Source of the DNA: Periconia sp. R9002
Lineage: Eukaryota; Ascomycota; Dothideomycetes; Pleosporales; Periconiaceae
DNA: 64,000 nucleotides
Assembly: GCA_023627715.1 (NCBI GenBank)
Contig: JAMAHW010000088.1
Coordinates: forward strand, 1 to 64,000
Reading direction: 5' to 3'
Shown here: piece after piece, positions 1 through 12,063 of the stretch
Layout: every line of letters starts with the position of its first letter
Numbering within the stretch: position 1 is the stretch's first letter
The notes under the pieces: generated by a model
The model's database searches: none
Told to the model about the DNA's origin: nothing
The model's input: only the letters and a program-made list of their open reading frames with translations
Translations under genes and position numbers: made by a program

Positions 1-1417
1 ACAGGTGTCATACAAGAAGGCATTCGCTTGCATCCTGGCGCCGTGTTTCGTCAGTCACGTATCGCCCCAGAGCAATTATGTATACAGATAAAATTTTTTT
101 TTAAACATTTAGAAGGTGGTCTACCCAACGGGAAAAAAAAATTCATCTAAAATAAGCGACCCAAAAAAAAGGTGGGCGGCCTTTGACTATAAAAAGGAAG
201 AAAAAAGATTATGCAGATAAATAATACATACTAGAGGTAGGGAGTGGATGGAGATAGAAGAGTGTTAGAACGTGGTTTTGATTTTGACACAATTTTGGAC
301 TCTTGTACATGAATGGTATTGAGTGTAGCAAGTTATGAACGATTGTAGTGCAATACAGTACAGGAATCGATACATAAAAGGCAGGTTGTTTTGGTTGGTA
401 GGGTACTTAGCCAGCCAATCAGCTACGCGGCGGTTGGTTGTATGTGGTGTGATGATCTGGGGATCTATGCTGTGTCTGTGTGTCATTGTTCTGACGATGC
501 TTCTAGAAGGCGGGCGGGCGGGCGGTTAAAAAGGTACAAGCATGTACACGTGGTTGGTTGGAGGAGATGGTTCGATCGATCGAATAATCGGGCTTCCCGT
601 GGAGTTGGTTTGAGGATGCGTGGAGGTTGTGGTTACCCAATATTTTCTTCCCTTTCTGTTGTTCTTTTTGAAGGAGTTATGCTTTTAAGACGGGAGGAGT
701 GTTGGTGTGAGGAATTAATGTGTAATGGGATGCGAGAGGGGAAAAGGCGGGGTCCGGGTTGGTAGTAGCTATTAGTAGTAGTAGTGGTAGTAGTAGCACC
801 ATCTCTCAGTTCCCTGCCCTGCCATGCGTGCGTACGGCGGTTGAGGATTGATGAATGAGAGGGGTTGTTTCGGTAGTTGTATCAATGTGTATGTAGTTAG
901 TTACCCCGGGTCTGGATCTGGATGGCTGGGTTAGTGGTAGAGTGAAAGTAGTAGGAGAACCGATGGGATGGAATTGGTGGTTCGCGGCTGGTGGAGGCGA
1001 GGACCGATTGGACGGGAAGACGCTAGGGCGCCTGAAGAAGCCCAAGCGCCGCACCAAAGACCTGCTAACGTCGTCAGTTGTACCCGTCCTTACTACCGCG
1101 TAACCCGTATAATACCTACTCTGTCTGCACTTCACCTTACCTTGCTCGTGTCCGTGTTGCTTTCTCCTCCCATGATCCCCCTACTCTCTCCCTCTCCCTC
1201 CTCCTCCTCCTCCATGTCCCTGCACGCCAACCCCGACACCCTCGCCCCAACCTCCCTCGACATCTCCGCCTCCGCCTCCGCATTCGACACCTCCCGCTCT
1301 CCCGCTCGCCAACCTTGCCGTGCCGCCTAGCCATCGCACAACGCCCGCATGTCCGTCCGCTCTCGATAGCCTTGCTCTCCCCTCCCCTCCCACCTTCCTG
1401 ACCTCGAGTCCATCCCC
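1..1417. other. Intergenic region and leader upstream of creB
   Basis: I see no credible gene here. The left part is A/T-rich with short homopolymers, and 765-797 is an imperfect GTA-trinucleotide run. From about 1170 to 1417 the plus strand becomes strongly CT-rich with a CTC-trinucleotide run near 1199-1214. That is usual for the promoter and 5' leader of a well-expressed filamentous-fungal gene, so this part probably belongs to creB. Short reading frames on both strands are arginine- or proline-rich low-complexity translations and look like chance. Confidence 0.6.
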
Positions 1418-4080
1418 ATGACTTCCTTCTTCAGCCGCATCAAGGGCGGAGCGGTCAGTACTTGTCCCTCTTCTGCCACCGACCGCTGAACACCTGCTGA
1501 CCGCGCCACCTCTCAGGGCCCGACCAGCCCAGCGACGAGCCAAACGCCCGCAAAGAAAGACCCCAATGCCCCCCAGTTGACTCCCCTCGAGAAGCTGCTG
1601 GCCGACGCCGGCCCCGTGCGCGACGATGGCAGCGACAAGTTCTTCGGTTTCGAGAACGTAAGGCCTCCCACTCGCCCACCTGTGCAATTGCGATCCTGTT
1701 GGCTAACCACATCCTCAATTCACAGTTTGGAAGCACATGGTGAATATGCGCCCCCGTTCCACTACTCGATCCGCACACATCTTTGGCTCACACGTTTCCC
1801 AGTTATTGCAATTCCATAGTACAGTGTCTATACTACTCGGTGCCCTTCCGGGAACAGGTCATCAACTTCCCCTCCCGGTCCCCGCCTGAAGCTCTGCAAC
1901 GATCCAACCCAGGAGCTCTACCCCGTCTCAACACCGATGTCACAAATGTCAGCAATGGCCAAAACTCGGCACTCTCACCAAAGGGGAGGAATTCCTTCTC
2001 CAACACTCCCGGCGCATCACCGCGGAAATCGCTAGCAGCTCCGGCGGGTACCACCCCACCCATCACCAAACCAGAGGACAACAAGGACTCACCCGAATAC
2101 AAGAAGAAGCAGGCGTTCGCCGCCGGCCCCGTGCTGAAGATGGACTACGAGAACTCCAAGGCATACGGCATGTCGGAATCGCTCTTCAGCGCGCTCAAGG
2201 ACATCTTTGAAGCCGTCATAGCACACAGATCACATCTGGGCGTCGTGAGCCCTTACAAGTTTCTAGAGATTCTGAGACAGGAAAATGAAATGTTCCGGAC
2301 TCCAATGCACCAAGATGCTCACGAATTCCTTAATCTTCTGCTGAATCAGGTAGTCGAAAATGTCGAGTCGTTTTCCAAATCGCTCGTGCGCGAACCGCAG
2401 AATACGGCGGCGCTTACGAACGGAGGTGGTGAAACAATGACTTCGGGCGCGGTTGTACCCGCGACGTCATCGACCAATACCGGCTGGGTGCATGAATTGT
2501 TCGAGGGCACATTGACATCGGAAACACGATGTCTCACCTGTGAAAACACATCACATCGCGATGAAGCATTTTTAGATTTGTCGGTGGATCTGGACCAGCA
2601 CTCTTCGGTGACGAGCTGCTTGCGCAAGTTTTCCGAGGAGGAAATGTTGTGCGAGCGCAACAAGTTCCACTGCGACAATTGCGGCGGCTTGCAAGAGGCG
2701 GAAAAGAGGATGAAGATCAAGCGGTTACCCAGGATTCTCGCTCTGCATCTGAAGCGGTTCAAGTATACGGAGGATTTGCAACGGTTACAGAAGCTTTTCC
2801 ACCGCGTGGTATATCCGTACTATCTCCGGCTCTTCAACACCACCGACGATGCAGAAGATCCCGATCGCCTGTATGAACTTTACGCCGTCGTGGTCCACAT
2901 AGGAGGAGGACCATATCATGGGCACTACGTTTCTATTATCAAAACGCAAGAGCGGGGATGGCTACTCTTCGACGACGAAATGGTCGAGCCTGTCGACAAG
3001 GCGTACGTGCGGCGGTTCTTTGGCGGCGAGAACGAGCTCGCATGCGCATATGTGCTATTCTACCAGGAAACGACAGAAGAAGCCATGATGAAGGAGCAGG
3101 AGGCCGAAAGCCTGGCCGCTGCAAAGCAAGCATCCGATGCCCCCTTGACTGCAGAAGCAGCATCACCCAAAACCAACGGCGCCGCCACATCATCCCATGC
3201 CAACACCAACGGCCATCCCCTCATGAACGCCACAACCCCCGCAGCAGAGCAAGACGAACCCTTTGCCAGCCTCAACCACGCGGCCACAGCCCCCTCGGCC
3301 ATTCCACCTCCCCCCAGCTCCGAACCCACCACCGCTCTCGATCACATCGCAACCAACCTACCAAAGCTCGGCACGCGCAAGAGCAATCTTGCCACCAGTC
3401 TCGGCATGCTCAACCCGTCGTCGGCGTCCAAGAAGGACAAGGCAGAGCGCGCCAAGGAAGAAAAAGAACGCAAGGCCGCCGAAAAAGAGCTGGAAAAGCA
3501 GGCCAAGATCAAGCGGAAAGAAGCAGAGACGCAGCGCCGCGACAACTACCGCGAAAACCTACGCCGGCAAGACGAGGAGCTGCGTCTCGCGCTCGAAGCC
3601 TCAAAGGCGACGGCGCACGAAGAGAACCGCAAGCGCGGCATCACCGATCCGGACCAGCCAACCGAGAGCGGCGCCACCGAATCCGCGGCGGCGGCCGACG
3701 AAAAGGACGGCAACGGCAACGGCAGCAGCGGCGGCGGTAAACTCAACGGCTTCGCCAGCCTCGGAAGCAAGAGCGGCGGCACGCTGAGTCGGTTCCGTCA
3801 CACGTCGATGAGTCTGCGGCACAAGCCCAAGTTCTGGTCCACCTCCTCCTCCTCGCACGACAAGGAGGAGATGCCGAGTACCCCGGATCATCATCACGCC
3901 GAGTCTGGCGCCGCGCCGCTTGTCGATGACGCGGGTGGTAAGAGTGTGGTGGGTGGCGGAGGTAGAGGTGGAGGAGGTGGAGGCAAAGACGGAGGGGGGA
4001 AAGACGGGAAGGAGGAGAAGGATAAGGAGAAGAAGAATCGGTTTAGTTTGGGGAGGAAGAAGAGTACGTTTCATCTGTGA
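1418..4080 (+). CDS. creB: Ubiquitin carboxyl-terminal hydrolase, CreB/USP12-46 type
   Basis: This is a deubiquitinating cysteine protease of 822 aa. In Aspergillus CreB works with the WD40 protein CreC in carbon catabolite regulation and permease turnover. Exons are 1418-1453, 1517-1657, 1726-1739 and 1803-4080; introns are 63, 68 and 63 nt. The Cys box reads [20 protein letters not shown] with catalytic Cys64, whose codon is split TG|T by the third intron. Two Cys-x2-Cys pairs (about 307/310 and 354/357) form the zinc-binding fingers. The His box PYHGHYVSI lies at about 434-442 and is followed by [12 protein letters not shown]. Residues about 604-675 form a charged coiled coil, and the tail is Ser/Gly-rich and ends in Lys. 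The start [12 protein letters not shown] fits the family. The N-terminal half carries the Ser/Pro-rich insertion expected in CreB. No other strong candidate family. Confidence 0.93.
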
Positions 4081-5973
4081 TGTTGATGTTGATATCTTCT
4101 TCTTCCGCAATTTTAAAAACGGGTTCATTTTATTCTTTGTGAAAGGGAAGATGAGGAGTGTTGGAGGTTGTGTGTGTGCGTGCGTGTTGAAGGGTGATGG
4201 TGGTGAAAAGCTGACTTTTTTTTTCCCTCCATCTTCTTCTCCGATTATCTTTCTGCTTTCCGTGTGCATATGTTGTTGTCTTTCTAAGAACAAAACGGAA
4301 GGACGCAGAGTGGATCAAGCTTTCTCGCAGGGCGACGAGCAAGCAAGCAAGGAATGAAACGCAGCATTCGTAAAAACGAACGCGGGGTTATGGAACTTAG
4401 GGGGTTGGATGAATGAGCGGGTGGGTGTGGGGTGTTCGTTCATCGATTGATCTTGTATGGGTCTTGTATATACTTCTTGCAAGCGGGAGTGGAAGCAGAA
4501 GTCTGTCTGAGTGAGTGAGGGAGAGAGGGAGGGGGGGTTGGGATGGGATGGTATGTGTAGACAAGACAGACTAGATGATGAGACACGAAGAAAGAAGAAA
4601 GAAGTTTTACTACGGCTTACATCAATGTGCTGAATACATACTTTTCCTTCCCCTTCCCCTTCCCCCAGGAATGATTAATTACACGGAAACGGAACGGGAA
4701 TGCGTCCTAACTGTTCAACTTTTTTTTTTTTTTTTAAGAAAAGAGGGAAAAGAGGGAAAAGACTCCATCAGACCTCTTACAGACGAAGTTTCCCCACGTA
4801 CAAAACAAAGCCAGACATTAAATCAAGTATGATCTAAAATAAAACGCAAACAAACGTGCCTCTTAAATAGTAGTAGGGGTGGGTGGGAGTCGGGGAAGGA
4901 AGAAGATGTGGGGATAGGGTGGGGGGTTTACTTGTTACTTGGTAGATGGCGAGGTAGGTAGGTAGGATTGGATGGATGGATGTTTGTATGAGATGAGATG
5001 GGATGGATTGGTGTGTATGTAGGCTTCTTCTTGTTTCTTTCTTTCTTTCTTCGAGTTGTGGGTTGTCTTACCTACCTGTTTGATTTTTGTTGGGGGGATT
5101 TTCTTACCTGTTTCGTTCGTTCGTCTTTATATCTAAGATTTTATATGTAAGGAAAGACGGAAGAAGTTACTTGTGGAATTAAAGAGGTGGTTGGATAGAA
5201 GAATGGTGTAGATATCAATGTAAAGAAGAGAAACATCTGTGTCATAATATGAGAGCAAACGTAAGATAGGGATCGGTAGAGTGGTGTATACTACCCCTCT
5301 TTGTTCTTTCTCCCTTCTTTGTGTGACACTGGACACGTATTTTGCTTGGTGAAATCTTATTCTGGTTATACGTCTTTCTGTCCGTCTCCGAGAGTGCTTC
5401 GTTGGGGAAGAGAGGGAGGGGAGGAAAAGGGTGCAGAGGTGAGAGATGATGAGGGAAAGAGCTCCAGTCTAAACTTAACAAAGTGCTGATCCAACGACTC
5501 GAGATTCGTGCAAAAGAACGGAATGAACTGGGGGGAGCAAGAAACTGCAAAGAAGCTGGACTATCAGAAGAGGAAGAAGTCGAGGTTCGTGCAAAACAAC
5601 GGAAAACGAGGAGACTTAAAAAGTCAAGGCCAACAGCCAAACCGGATATAAATTGTTAACTTTGGTAAAAGAAAGGACGCCTGATCCATGCCTGTTGTTG
5701 TTGTTGATATGAAACGCCCCCCCGCACCAATCCAACCAACCAGCAAAAGTTCCCCCCATTCTCGGGGCGCTTTTTTGAGGAATAAAGATAAGAGCAGCTG
5801 CTACTCCCCCCGAGACAAGGAAAAAAAATCGTACAGAACACACGCACTCGCACGCACACACATAGAGACCAGGAAGAAAGCCCGGCAACACAAAGAGATA
5901 TTCCAATACCCCAACCTCGGCTGAGCACCCGAACGAACCTCCAACGCTAGCATTTTCCTTTCTTCCCGCGCGC
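4081..5973. other. Tail-to-tail intergenic region creB / TFIIS
   Basis: No gene is supported. The stretch holds the two 3' ends plus simple sequence: a 16-nt T run at 4720-4735, TAGG/GGAT-type short repeats around 4950-5010, and CTTT repeats around 5037-5052. Reading frames here are short, lack family motifs and change composition with the repeats. Confidence 0.55.
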
Positions 5974-6941
5974 TCAGGAAAATTTCCACCGGTTGCCGCA
6001 GTGCATGCACTCGCAAAACGTCGTCATAGGTTCATCGGCGGACCGCGTCTGCGCCTGCGTATACGAAACCATGCGCTGTCTGCACTTTCCGCATTGAAAC
6101 TCCTTGGAGATACTCTTCTCGACCTGGGCGACCATGGCGTTGTTCAAGTTTTCCTTTTCGAGCTTCTCGTCGGCGGCGCGGCGCTCATCCGACTTCATCT
6201 CGTCGTGCGTCATGGTGACAAAGCGCTTGGGTGGGATGTCGCCCGAGTACACGCGCTGGCGCAGTTGTGGGTTGGATTTGTTTTTGAGGTTTTGGAAAAG
6301 CGAGCGGATTTTCTGGCGGTACGGATCGTTGATGGCGGAGCCGGCGTTGACATAAGCTGCGGCTTCAACGGCGGTGGCGACGACGAGGATATCTTCGGGG
6401 ACTGGAGGGAATGTTAGCCTTTGCTTCCGCCGAGGATAGCGACACGTGTGAACTCACGCTCTTCGCTCATAAAGGCGAGCCCATCGTAGATAAGGCCTAC
6501 GCAAGGATCCCGCTGAGAGTCTCCAGTGACCTGGTACTTGATTTTGTCCGTGAGCTTGTTGCGCTTCTCTGGGGCGACGGTATGCTTCTTCTTGGAAGGC
6601 GCGGGCGAAGCGGTTCCTGAAGGCGGGGCTGGCGACGAGTTTCCATTTGCCGATGATGATGCTGCCGCCGCGGGCTTTGGTCGCGCCGCTCCCTTGTTCT
6701 TGTTGACTTCGTTTTTCCATTTCGAGACCATGCGGTTGGCGAGTGCCTTCACCTCCGGATCCGGGAATGTGCGCAATTTGTTGATTGTCACACCAATGCG
6801 CGTGGATCGCAAAAGATCCTCGGTGGGTTTTAGACCCGTGTTCAGCTCGTTGAGAAGCTTGAGAAGAGAGGAGCTGGGCTCTTTCTCGTTGATGGCTTTC
6901 ATGATGGCCTTGCCGTGCTGCTCGACGGCTTTGGCGTCCAT
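5974..6941 (-). CDS. DST1: Transcription elongation factor TFIIS (S-II)
   Basis: TFIIS rescues backtracked RNA polymerase II by stimulating its transcript cleavage. The two exons on the minus strand are 6941-6458 and 6401-5974; the 56-nt intron (6402-6457) has a GTGAGT donor and a GCTAAC branch site. The product is 303 aa, close to yeast Dst1. Residues about 1-80 form the helical LW/TFIIS-N domain and 85-140 are an Ala/Ser/Pro linker. Residues about 140-255 are the central polymerase-binding domain, starting at KRNKLTDKIKYQV. The C-terminal zinc ribbon has FQCGKCRQRMVSYTQAQTRS followed by the catalytic acidic hairpin RSADEPMT and CMHCGNRWKFS. The start MDAKAVEQ is chosen because an in-frame Met 17 codons upstream would add a non-conserved tail. 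It shares a divergent promoter with EAF6. Confidence 0.95.
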
Positions 6942-7325
6942 CGTGATGGGTTTTTCGGAACAACAACTCAAGTGAGGGTATTCGGCTGTCAAGGCCTAGG
7001 ATGGAGGGTAGATAAATCGACCGTGTACGGCGCAAGTCTCTTATATGCACTTCCGGAGAAATCGACAGTGAATGTGGTCGAGGTGAGGTTGTCGCGAGGT
7101 GGGGGTGATTTAGATAGATACGATAAAGGTGAATGGAGTTGTCGTCGTAGTTTGCCCGTTCCGGCCGGCAGTTCGCGCCAAGAAAGGTGGCCCGTGCTGG
7201 AGCTGTCTAGATGCACCCGCGTCGAGCGTGGAGTTTCAAATCACAGGAAACACATCGAAACGTTACACAAGCAGCGCGACGTACACTAGGAGCCTACAGG
7301 TCTGAGCGGAAGTCGACTTCACACG
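6942..7325. promoter_or_regulatory. Divergent promoter between TFIIS and EAF6
   Basis: The 384 bp between the two start codons must hold both promoters and both leaders. I could not identify a clear TATA box or a known factor site. Co-location of a Pol II elongation factor and a NuA4 acetyltransferase subunit is compatible with shared expression, but that is inference. Confidence 0.6.
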
Positions 7326-7932
7326 ATGGCTGAGAATGCGCCTCCTGCCGGCGCTGCGGGCAACGCGCCATCGGATGCTTCGCGAGGCCTGCCGTACTAC
7401 GAGCGATTGCGACGTGACCTACGCGAATCCCTACAAAAGAAGCGCGCTCTCGATAGCAGCCTGGTGCGTGGAGTCTCTCTCATCTGGTCCCTTCCTTTAC
7501 TGACCATGTGTGTAGGAGCAACTCGAGGCGAACATTCTCCGTGCCGAAACCACCTATCTCGAAGAAACGAGCGCCGGCAACATCATCAAGGGCTTCGATA
7601 ACTATATCAAGGGAGCGGCAGTGACATCAACAGCAGGCGGTGCCGGCACAGCAGCCAGACGAAAGGCCACCATCAGTGACGCGGACAGGATCTTCAGCCA
7701 AAGTTCACGCAGTTTCCCCAAGGAAGCATCGACGCCCAACTCGACGCAAACAACACCGTCGCATGCGACACCCACGTCGTCTTTCCCCACGCGCGAATCG
7801 AGCCAGCCCACAACCAACGGCGCAAACAAGGCCGGTGCGGCGGGCAGCAAGAAGAAGAAGATTGGGGATGACGACGATGCAGACAGCAGAGCAGCAAAGC
7901 GGAACAAGATCTCCTACGCCGCCAGGGAATGA
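7326..7932 (+). CDS. EAF6: NuA4 histone acetyltransferase subunit EAF6
   Basis: EAF6 is a small subunit of the NuA4 complex (and of NuA3 in yeast) in the nucleus. The exons are 7326-7463 and 7516-7932, separated by a 52-nt intron (donor GTGCGT, acceptor TGTAG). The product is 184 aa. The conserved core lies in residues about 20-80: YYERLRRDLRESLQKKRALD, then EQLEANILRAETTYLEET and GNIIKGFDNYIKG, the helical segment that packs in the complex. The remaining ~100 residues are Ser/Thr/Pro-rich and end in a basic KKKKIGDDDD...AAKRNKISYA region likely to serve as nuclear localisation signal. The ATG at 7326 is the only one that places the core correctly. Confidence 0.93.
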
Positions 7933-9072
7933 AGTCGCGGCCATGTGATATTGTCGCGGCCACTTCCGTGAAATTGAACAGGTAGCAGCGGCAAACCATG
8001 TTTAGGAAAAGAGGTCCCGTTTGCGAGGCGAGGGGAATAGGAACGGCACTACCTCCACCTGGCAACACTATCCAGACAGGAATACCATTCCGAGAAAAAA
8101 AAACGCGCATTCATAAAACGAACCGGTACATATGCAGACCGGCCTCACCCCCGCGAAACCGCAAGCAAGCATCCTTACCTCGGGACCAGCATCTCTACCT
8201 ATATGGGGGTACACGATGTCGCTTACCTATCCATATTTGCTAACCACCAACACCAAAAAACACGGGGACCAACCAACCAAGAACCAAGCCTTTCAAACTC
8301 CTTATTCATTTTTTTTTTCGCGCGCACCCCGCTCGAACCGAAAACGCTCTTGCACGGTATGGGATCCCGGGAGGGATAACTTATGCATGAGAAAGTGTAC
8401 CAAAAGTAGAGTACGCGCGTTCACTCGACATGGGTATCCGTGTTGTTGTCGCAGATAGATTGGAGTTGGGGACAACGCGCGGGATGGATGGATGGGATGT
8501 TAAGGGAAACTAACACGGCAGGCACATAAGTAAGTAAGTGCGTGACCTGCAGGTGCGGCAGCAAGTAGCCTGGGTTGGGTGGTATGCGCAGCGTTAATCT
8601 TTAGACAGACAGACAGACGGACGGATGGATAGAGAGAAAGAAGTGCCAATCGAATCAATCGCATACTATTTGCAGGGAATGTTGATCCGATCCTTGCATT
8701 GTGCTTGTTTGTTTACCTTGTATGTCACTGCGTGGTCATAATGACCTACCTTACATACCTGTCCGCCCGCCCCGCTCCTCCCCGCTCTCCCTTCTTCCCC
8801 TCATTTACCATCTAACCATGGAGCTTGTATGCATGCTTTTATGAAGGAGATTCACAAGTCCCTTCCACATGATTAGTCGATCACATAACTACATGTTAAA
8901 TTACCATGTGTGAATATATGATCCGCGTGTGGGACTACGAATATCTACGCAAATATGTGGATAGAGATTGGGTAGGTAGATCTTACAGATATTGATGTGT
9001 ATAGAACTTACATGGGGTTGGATGGGAGTACGAAATGTGTATGTATGTTTGCAAACGTATACCCACACTCAG

Positions 9073-9092
9073 ACACACACACACACACACAC
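9073..9092. repeat. (AC)n microsatellite
   Basis: Ten uninterrupted AC dinucleotides in the intergenic region. Potentially length-polymorphic between isolates. Confidence 0.9.
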
Positions 9093-10587
9093 ATAAGTGC
9101 GTAAAAAATAGTGAGGAAAGGAAGGAGGATAGGGGTATTCATACATACCTACCTATTTAGGTATCTATCTTTTGTCTTCAGAATCCCTAGAGAGAGAAAG
9201 TAAGGTTACGTGTAAATAAGTAAGTATATAGCACCAAGTTACAAGGTAAACAAACACTTGATACGAAAGACTGTAACTCAATCAATCAACAAAGTAAGAA
9301 ATATAGATCGATGGATGTATTTACTCCCCCCCCCCCACCCCCCCAGATTCTATCTGTATACACATCCATATCTCAATATCTACAGCCCACAAACCATCTT
9401 TTTTTTTTAACCCCCTCCTGCGCCTACCTTGTTCCACCCTTATTATACCCCCCCCCCCCCCCTCTTACAACCCCAAGAAAAACGAAGAAGAAAGGGGGGG
9501 AAAAGAAAATATCTGTATAGAAGTAAATATGGTAACCCGAACCCGATTAACTAAACTGAAAACGAAAAGAGGGGAGTGAGTGTCTTGCGGACGTGTGATA
9601 CACACACACATAGAGAGAGAGAGAGGGATGGTGATTACTCTACCTTAGGATTTAGGTAAACCAAAAAAAAAAAGCATTGAGGAGGTCTGATAAAGGCTTA
9701 GGATTGGGATTGGGATGGGGATTAGAATGGTATGGAGGATGGAGGATGGAGGAAGAGTAAGGAGGTCGAAGCTAATGGAGGTTGAAAGGAAGGAAGGACT
9801 TCGGGGGAAGATGAGCCAAAAAAAAAAAAAAGGCAAACGTTGATGTACATGAATGCGAATGATCAAAATGATTTTAAAGTACATCAATGGAGAGAAAACA
9901 AAGAGCGAGATTGAGAGAGAGAACTTTGAATTTCTTCTTGTTATTGAGGAACTGAGGTCAAGACTATATATGTATTGCGTATATATTCCTTCTCCTCGCC
10001 ACCGAAGAGACGAAGAAAGCGAAGGAATAAAAAGCCCCATTGCGCACGAGTCGCTACAGGAGCTGCCTCAATAAATTCCTTCCAAAACAATTCCCTCCCT
10101 TTCCATATGCTCCCGATACATCCGTCCGTCCGTTCCATACATCTCATGAAATATTCCAATCAATCCTCCAGACTACTGTACAATGGTCATGGCATGCAAC
10201 CCCCGCCGTTCCCTTCTTCCCGCAAGGAAGACCAGAAAGCGGATAGAGGTGCAGCTAGCGAGAGTCTATAATATTAAAAAGTTATGTAAAGCGAAAGTGT
10301 TGTGTACGCAGACGACGTCTAAGCAGATCGTGATGGGAAAACAAAACGCAACAGGAAAAAACAAACGCGAAACAGTCGTAAGGGAAAAAAAAAAAAGAGG
10401 TATACAAATACAGGACGAATGACCGGTGGGAATCGTTCGTGGCAATAAGAAAATCGGCTTCGGGGGGTAACTCGCGAGAACCGACAACACCGCAAAACGC
10501 CGACCGTGGGCACCACCTCAGTTCAACGAGGAAGTCGCGCCACGATGATAAACAAGGTATCTCTGGGCAAATCGAAGAAAGAAAAAA

Positions 10588-10611
10588 AGGGGGGGGGGGG
10601 GGGGGGGGGGG
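10588..10611. repeat. G homopolymer, 24 nt
   Basis: An uninterrupted run of 24 G directly after an A run. It is likely polymorphic and could form a G-quadruplex. Its exact length is vulnerable to sequencing error. Confidence 0.85.
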
Positions 10612-10849
10612 ATAAGATTAAAAAACGTATAACCGGGTAGTGCAGCGACTGATAGAGAACAAGAAGATTCGTCATCAGATCTCTTTTTGCGAACATCGTG
10701 AAAAGAGATTTTTTCCCCAATCTAGACATTTCGAAACCAAGAAAACGTGATATGCTTTGTTGCGGCTGCGGAACAAGGAAACGCGACAGTGGATATCTCA
10801 AATGCACGCGTCAAGCGATATGATGGGAAAAACAATGGTGCTGACTTGT

Positions 10850-12063
10850 TTAACAGTCGTCGGGCGAGGGATGGTCTAATTGACCCTCGCCTTTGTGTAC
10901 TTTGCGGTGTCGGCGTAGGTTTGACACGACAGAGAAATGTCGGCCGCAACCTTCCACTTCACAGGCGAACGCTTTTTGGGAGTCAGTCATGCACAAGGTA
11001 CGGGATGGTGTATAAGTAAACAAAACTTACGCTTCTCTCCAGTGTGGCTGTACATGTGCGTTTGTAATGAGCTGGGGCGAGTGAAGCGCTTGTCGCAAAT
11101 CTTGCACTTGTGCTTCTTCTGCGAGCTGGACGAAACCTTGGAGCTGAACTGGCTCATCATGGACGAGGGTGCGGGAGGGATGTTGGCACCCATGAGGGCA
11201 TTCGGCCGCGGCAGTGTGCGCGAGTGGGTGAGATCCACTGACTCGGACGCGGAGCTGTAGTCGGTGACGGAGCCTTCGCCGCCGTAGTAGTTGCCGCCGT
11301 TGTAGCTGGCAGACGAAATGGACGAGTGGGCCGAATGGGTCGAGGGGAAGCCATACGAGTCTGTCGAGCTGCCCCGCGAGTTCTGAGCGCCGTAGATGTT
11401 GCGAGGCGTGATGTCGGCCTGGCTCAACGAGACCATTCCGCGGCTAGCATCGAGCGCATCGCTGAAGCTGTTTCGCTGTGGCTGCGGCATTCTGCTAAAG
11501 TCAACTAATGAACTCTGTCGTTGGCGAAGCGTGTCCATGGCGTTTTCTATGAACGGTATTGAGGGTACTGACGGATGAGAGGAGCGACGGGAAGAGTCCT
11601 GCTGAAAGCCATAGGGGTTGCGGTCGGTTGTGCCATATTCCACCTGAGTGTAAGGGGCAGAAGTGGGAGCGTACGTGTTTGAGTTGGGAGAAGACGAAGT
11701 GGCATAGCCACCCGTGTAACTTCTCGACAAGATATCTTGAGAGGCATCTAGTAAGTTGTCTGCTGCGAACGAACCATCCGGGAGAGCAATACCTGAGCCG
11801 AGAGAGGGAGCCGTGACTTGGAGGCCATGGTAGGGCAGGGCGATGCTCGTGGGGCGCTGCTGTATGGGCTGAGGCTGCGAAGTGGCATGACTTTCGAGGC
11901 CGGCCGATACATTGGGCGCGAGGGAGGTCGTCTGGTACATTTGCTGCGAGGCAGCGGGCGCCGACACCCACGGGTTGGTGAAGTGCGGGTGAGGGTAACG
12001 TAGCGGATCGTAGCTCATCCCGTTGAGTTGGGACTGTTGGCGATTGTCGACGGCCATTGCCAT
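10850..12063 (-). CDS. C2H2 zinc-finger transcription factor (two fingers)
   Basis: A probable sequence-specific regulator of 384 aa. The exons on the minus strand are 12063-11031 and 10971-10850, with a 59-nt intron (10972-11030) cutting between the two fingers after TGEK. Finger 1 is CKICDKRFTRPSSLQTHMYS (about residues 320-340), then the linker HTGEKPF, then finger 2 CEVEGCGRHFSVVSNLRRHR (about 347-371). The tail is short and acidic and ends PDDC. The RPSSLQTH/VSNLRRH pair is the Azf1/NsdC-like arrangement of Pezizomycotina regulators, but I cannot assign an ortholog. The N-terminus MAMAVDNRQQ, a YPHPHFTNPW motif at about residues 22-32 and a Gln/Ser/Tyr-rich activation-like region fill the rest. 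A second Met (MAVDN) two residues later is possible. Its promoter side is the 7.9 kb gene-poor stretch. Confidence 0.88.

Larger units (their letters stand above)
7933..10849. other. Tail-to-tail intergenic region EAF6 / C2H2 gene with simple repeats
   Basis: 2.9 kb without a supportable gene. It is full of simple sequence: AC dinucleotides at 9073-9092, C-runs near 9328-9345 and 9451-9462, several A- and T-runs, GGAT/GGAGGAT repeats around 9700-9755 and a long G-run near 10.6 kb. The short frames here are repeat translations. The 3' untranslated regions of the two flanking genes must lie at its ends. Confidence 0.55.

Noticed and set aside
2958..4293. Overlapping frames (260 codons on plus, 230 on minus) over the creB 3' half
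   Set aside because: They are shadow frames of the low-complexity coiled-coil and Ser/Gly-rich tail of CreB.
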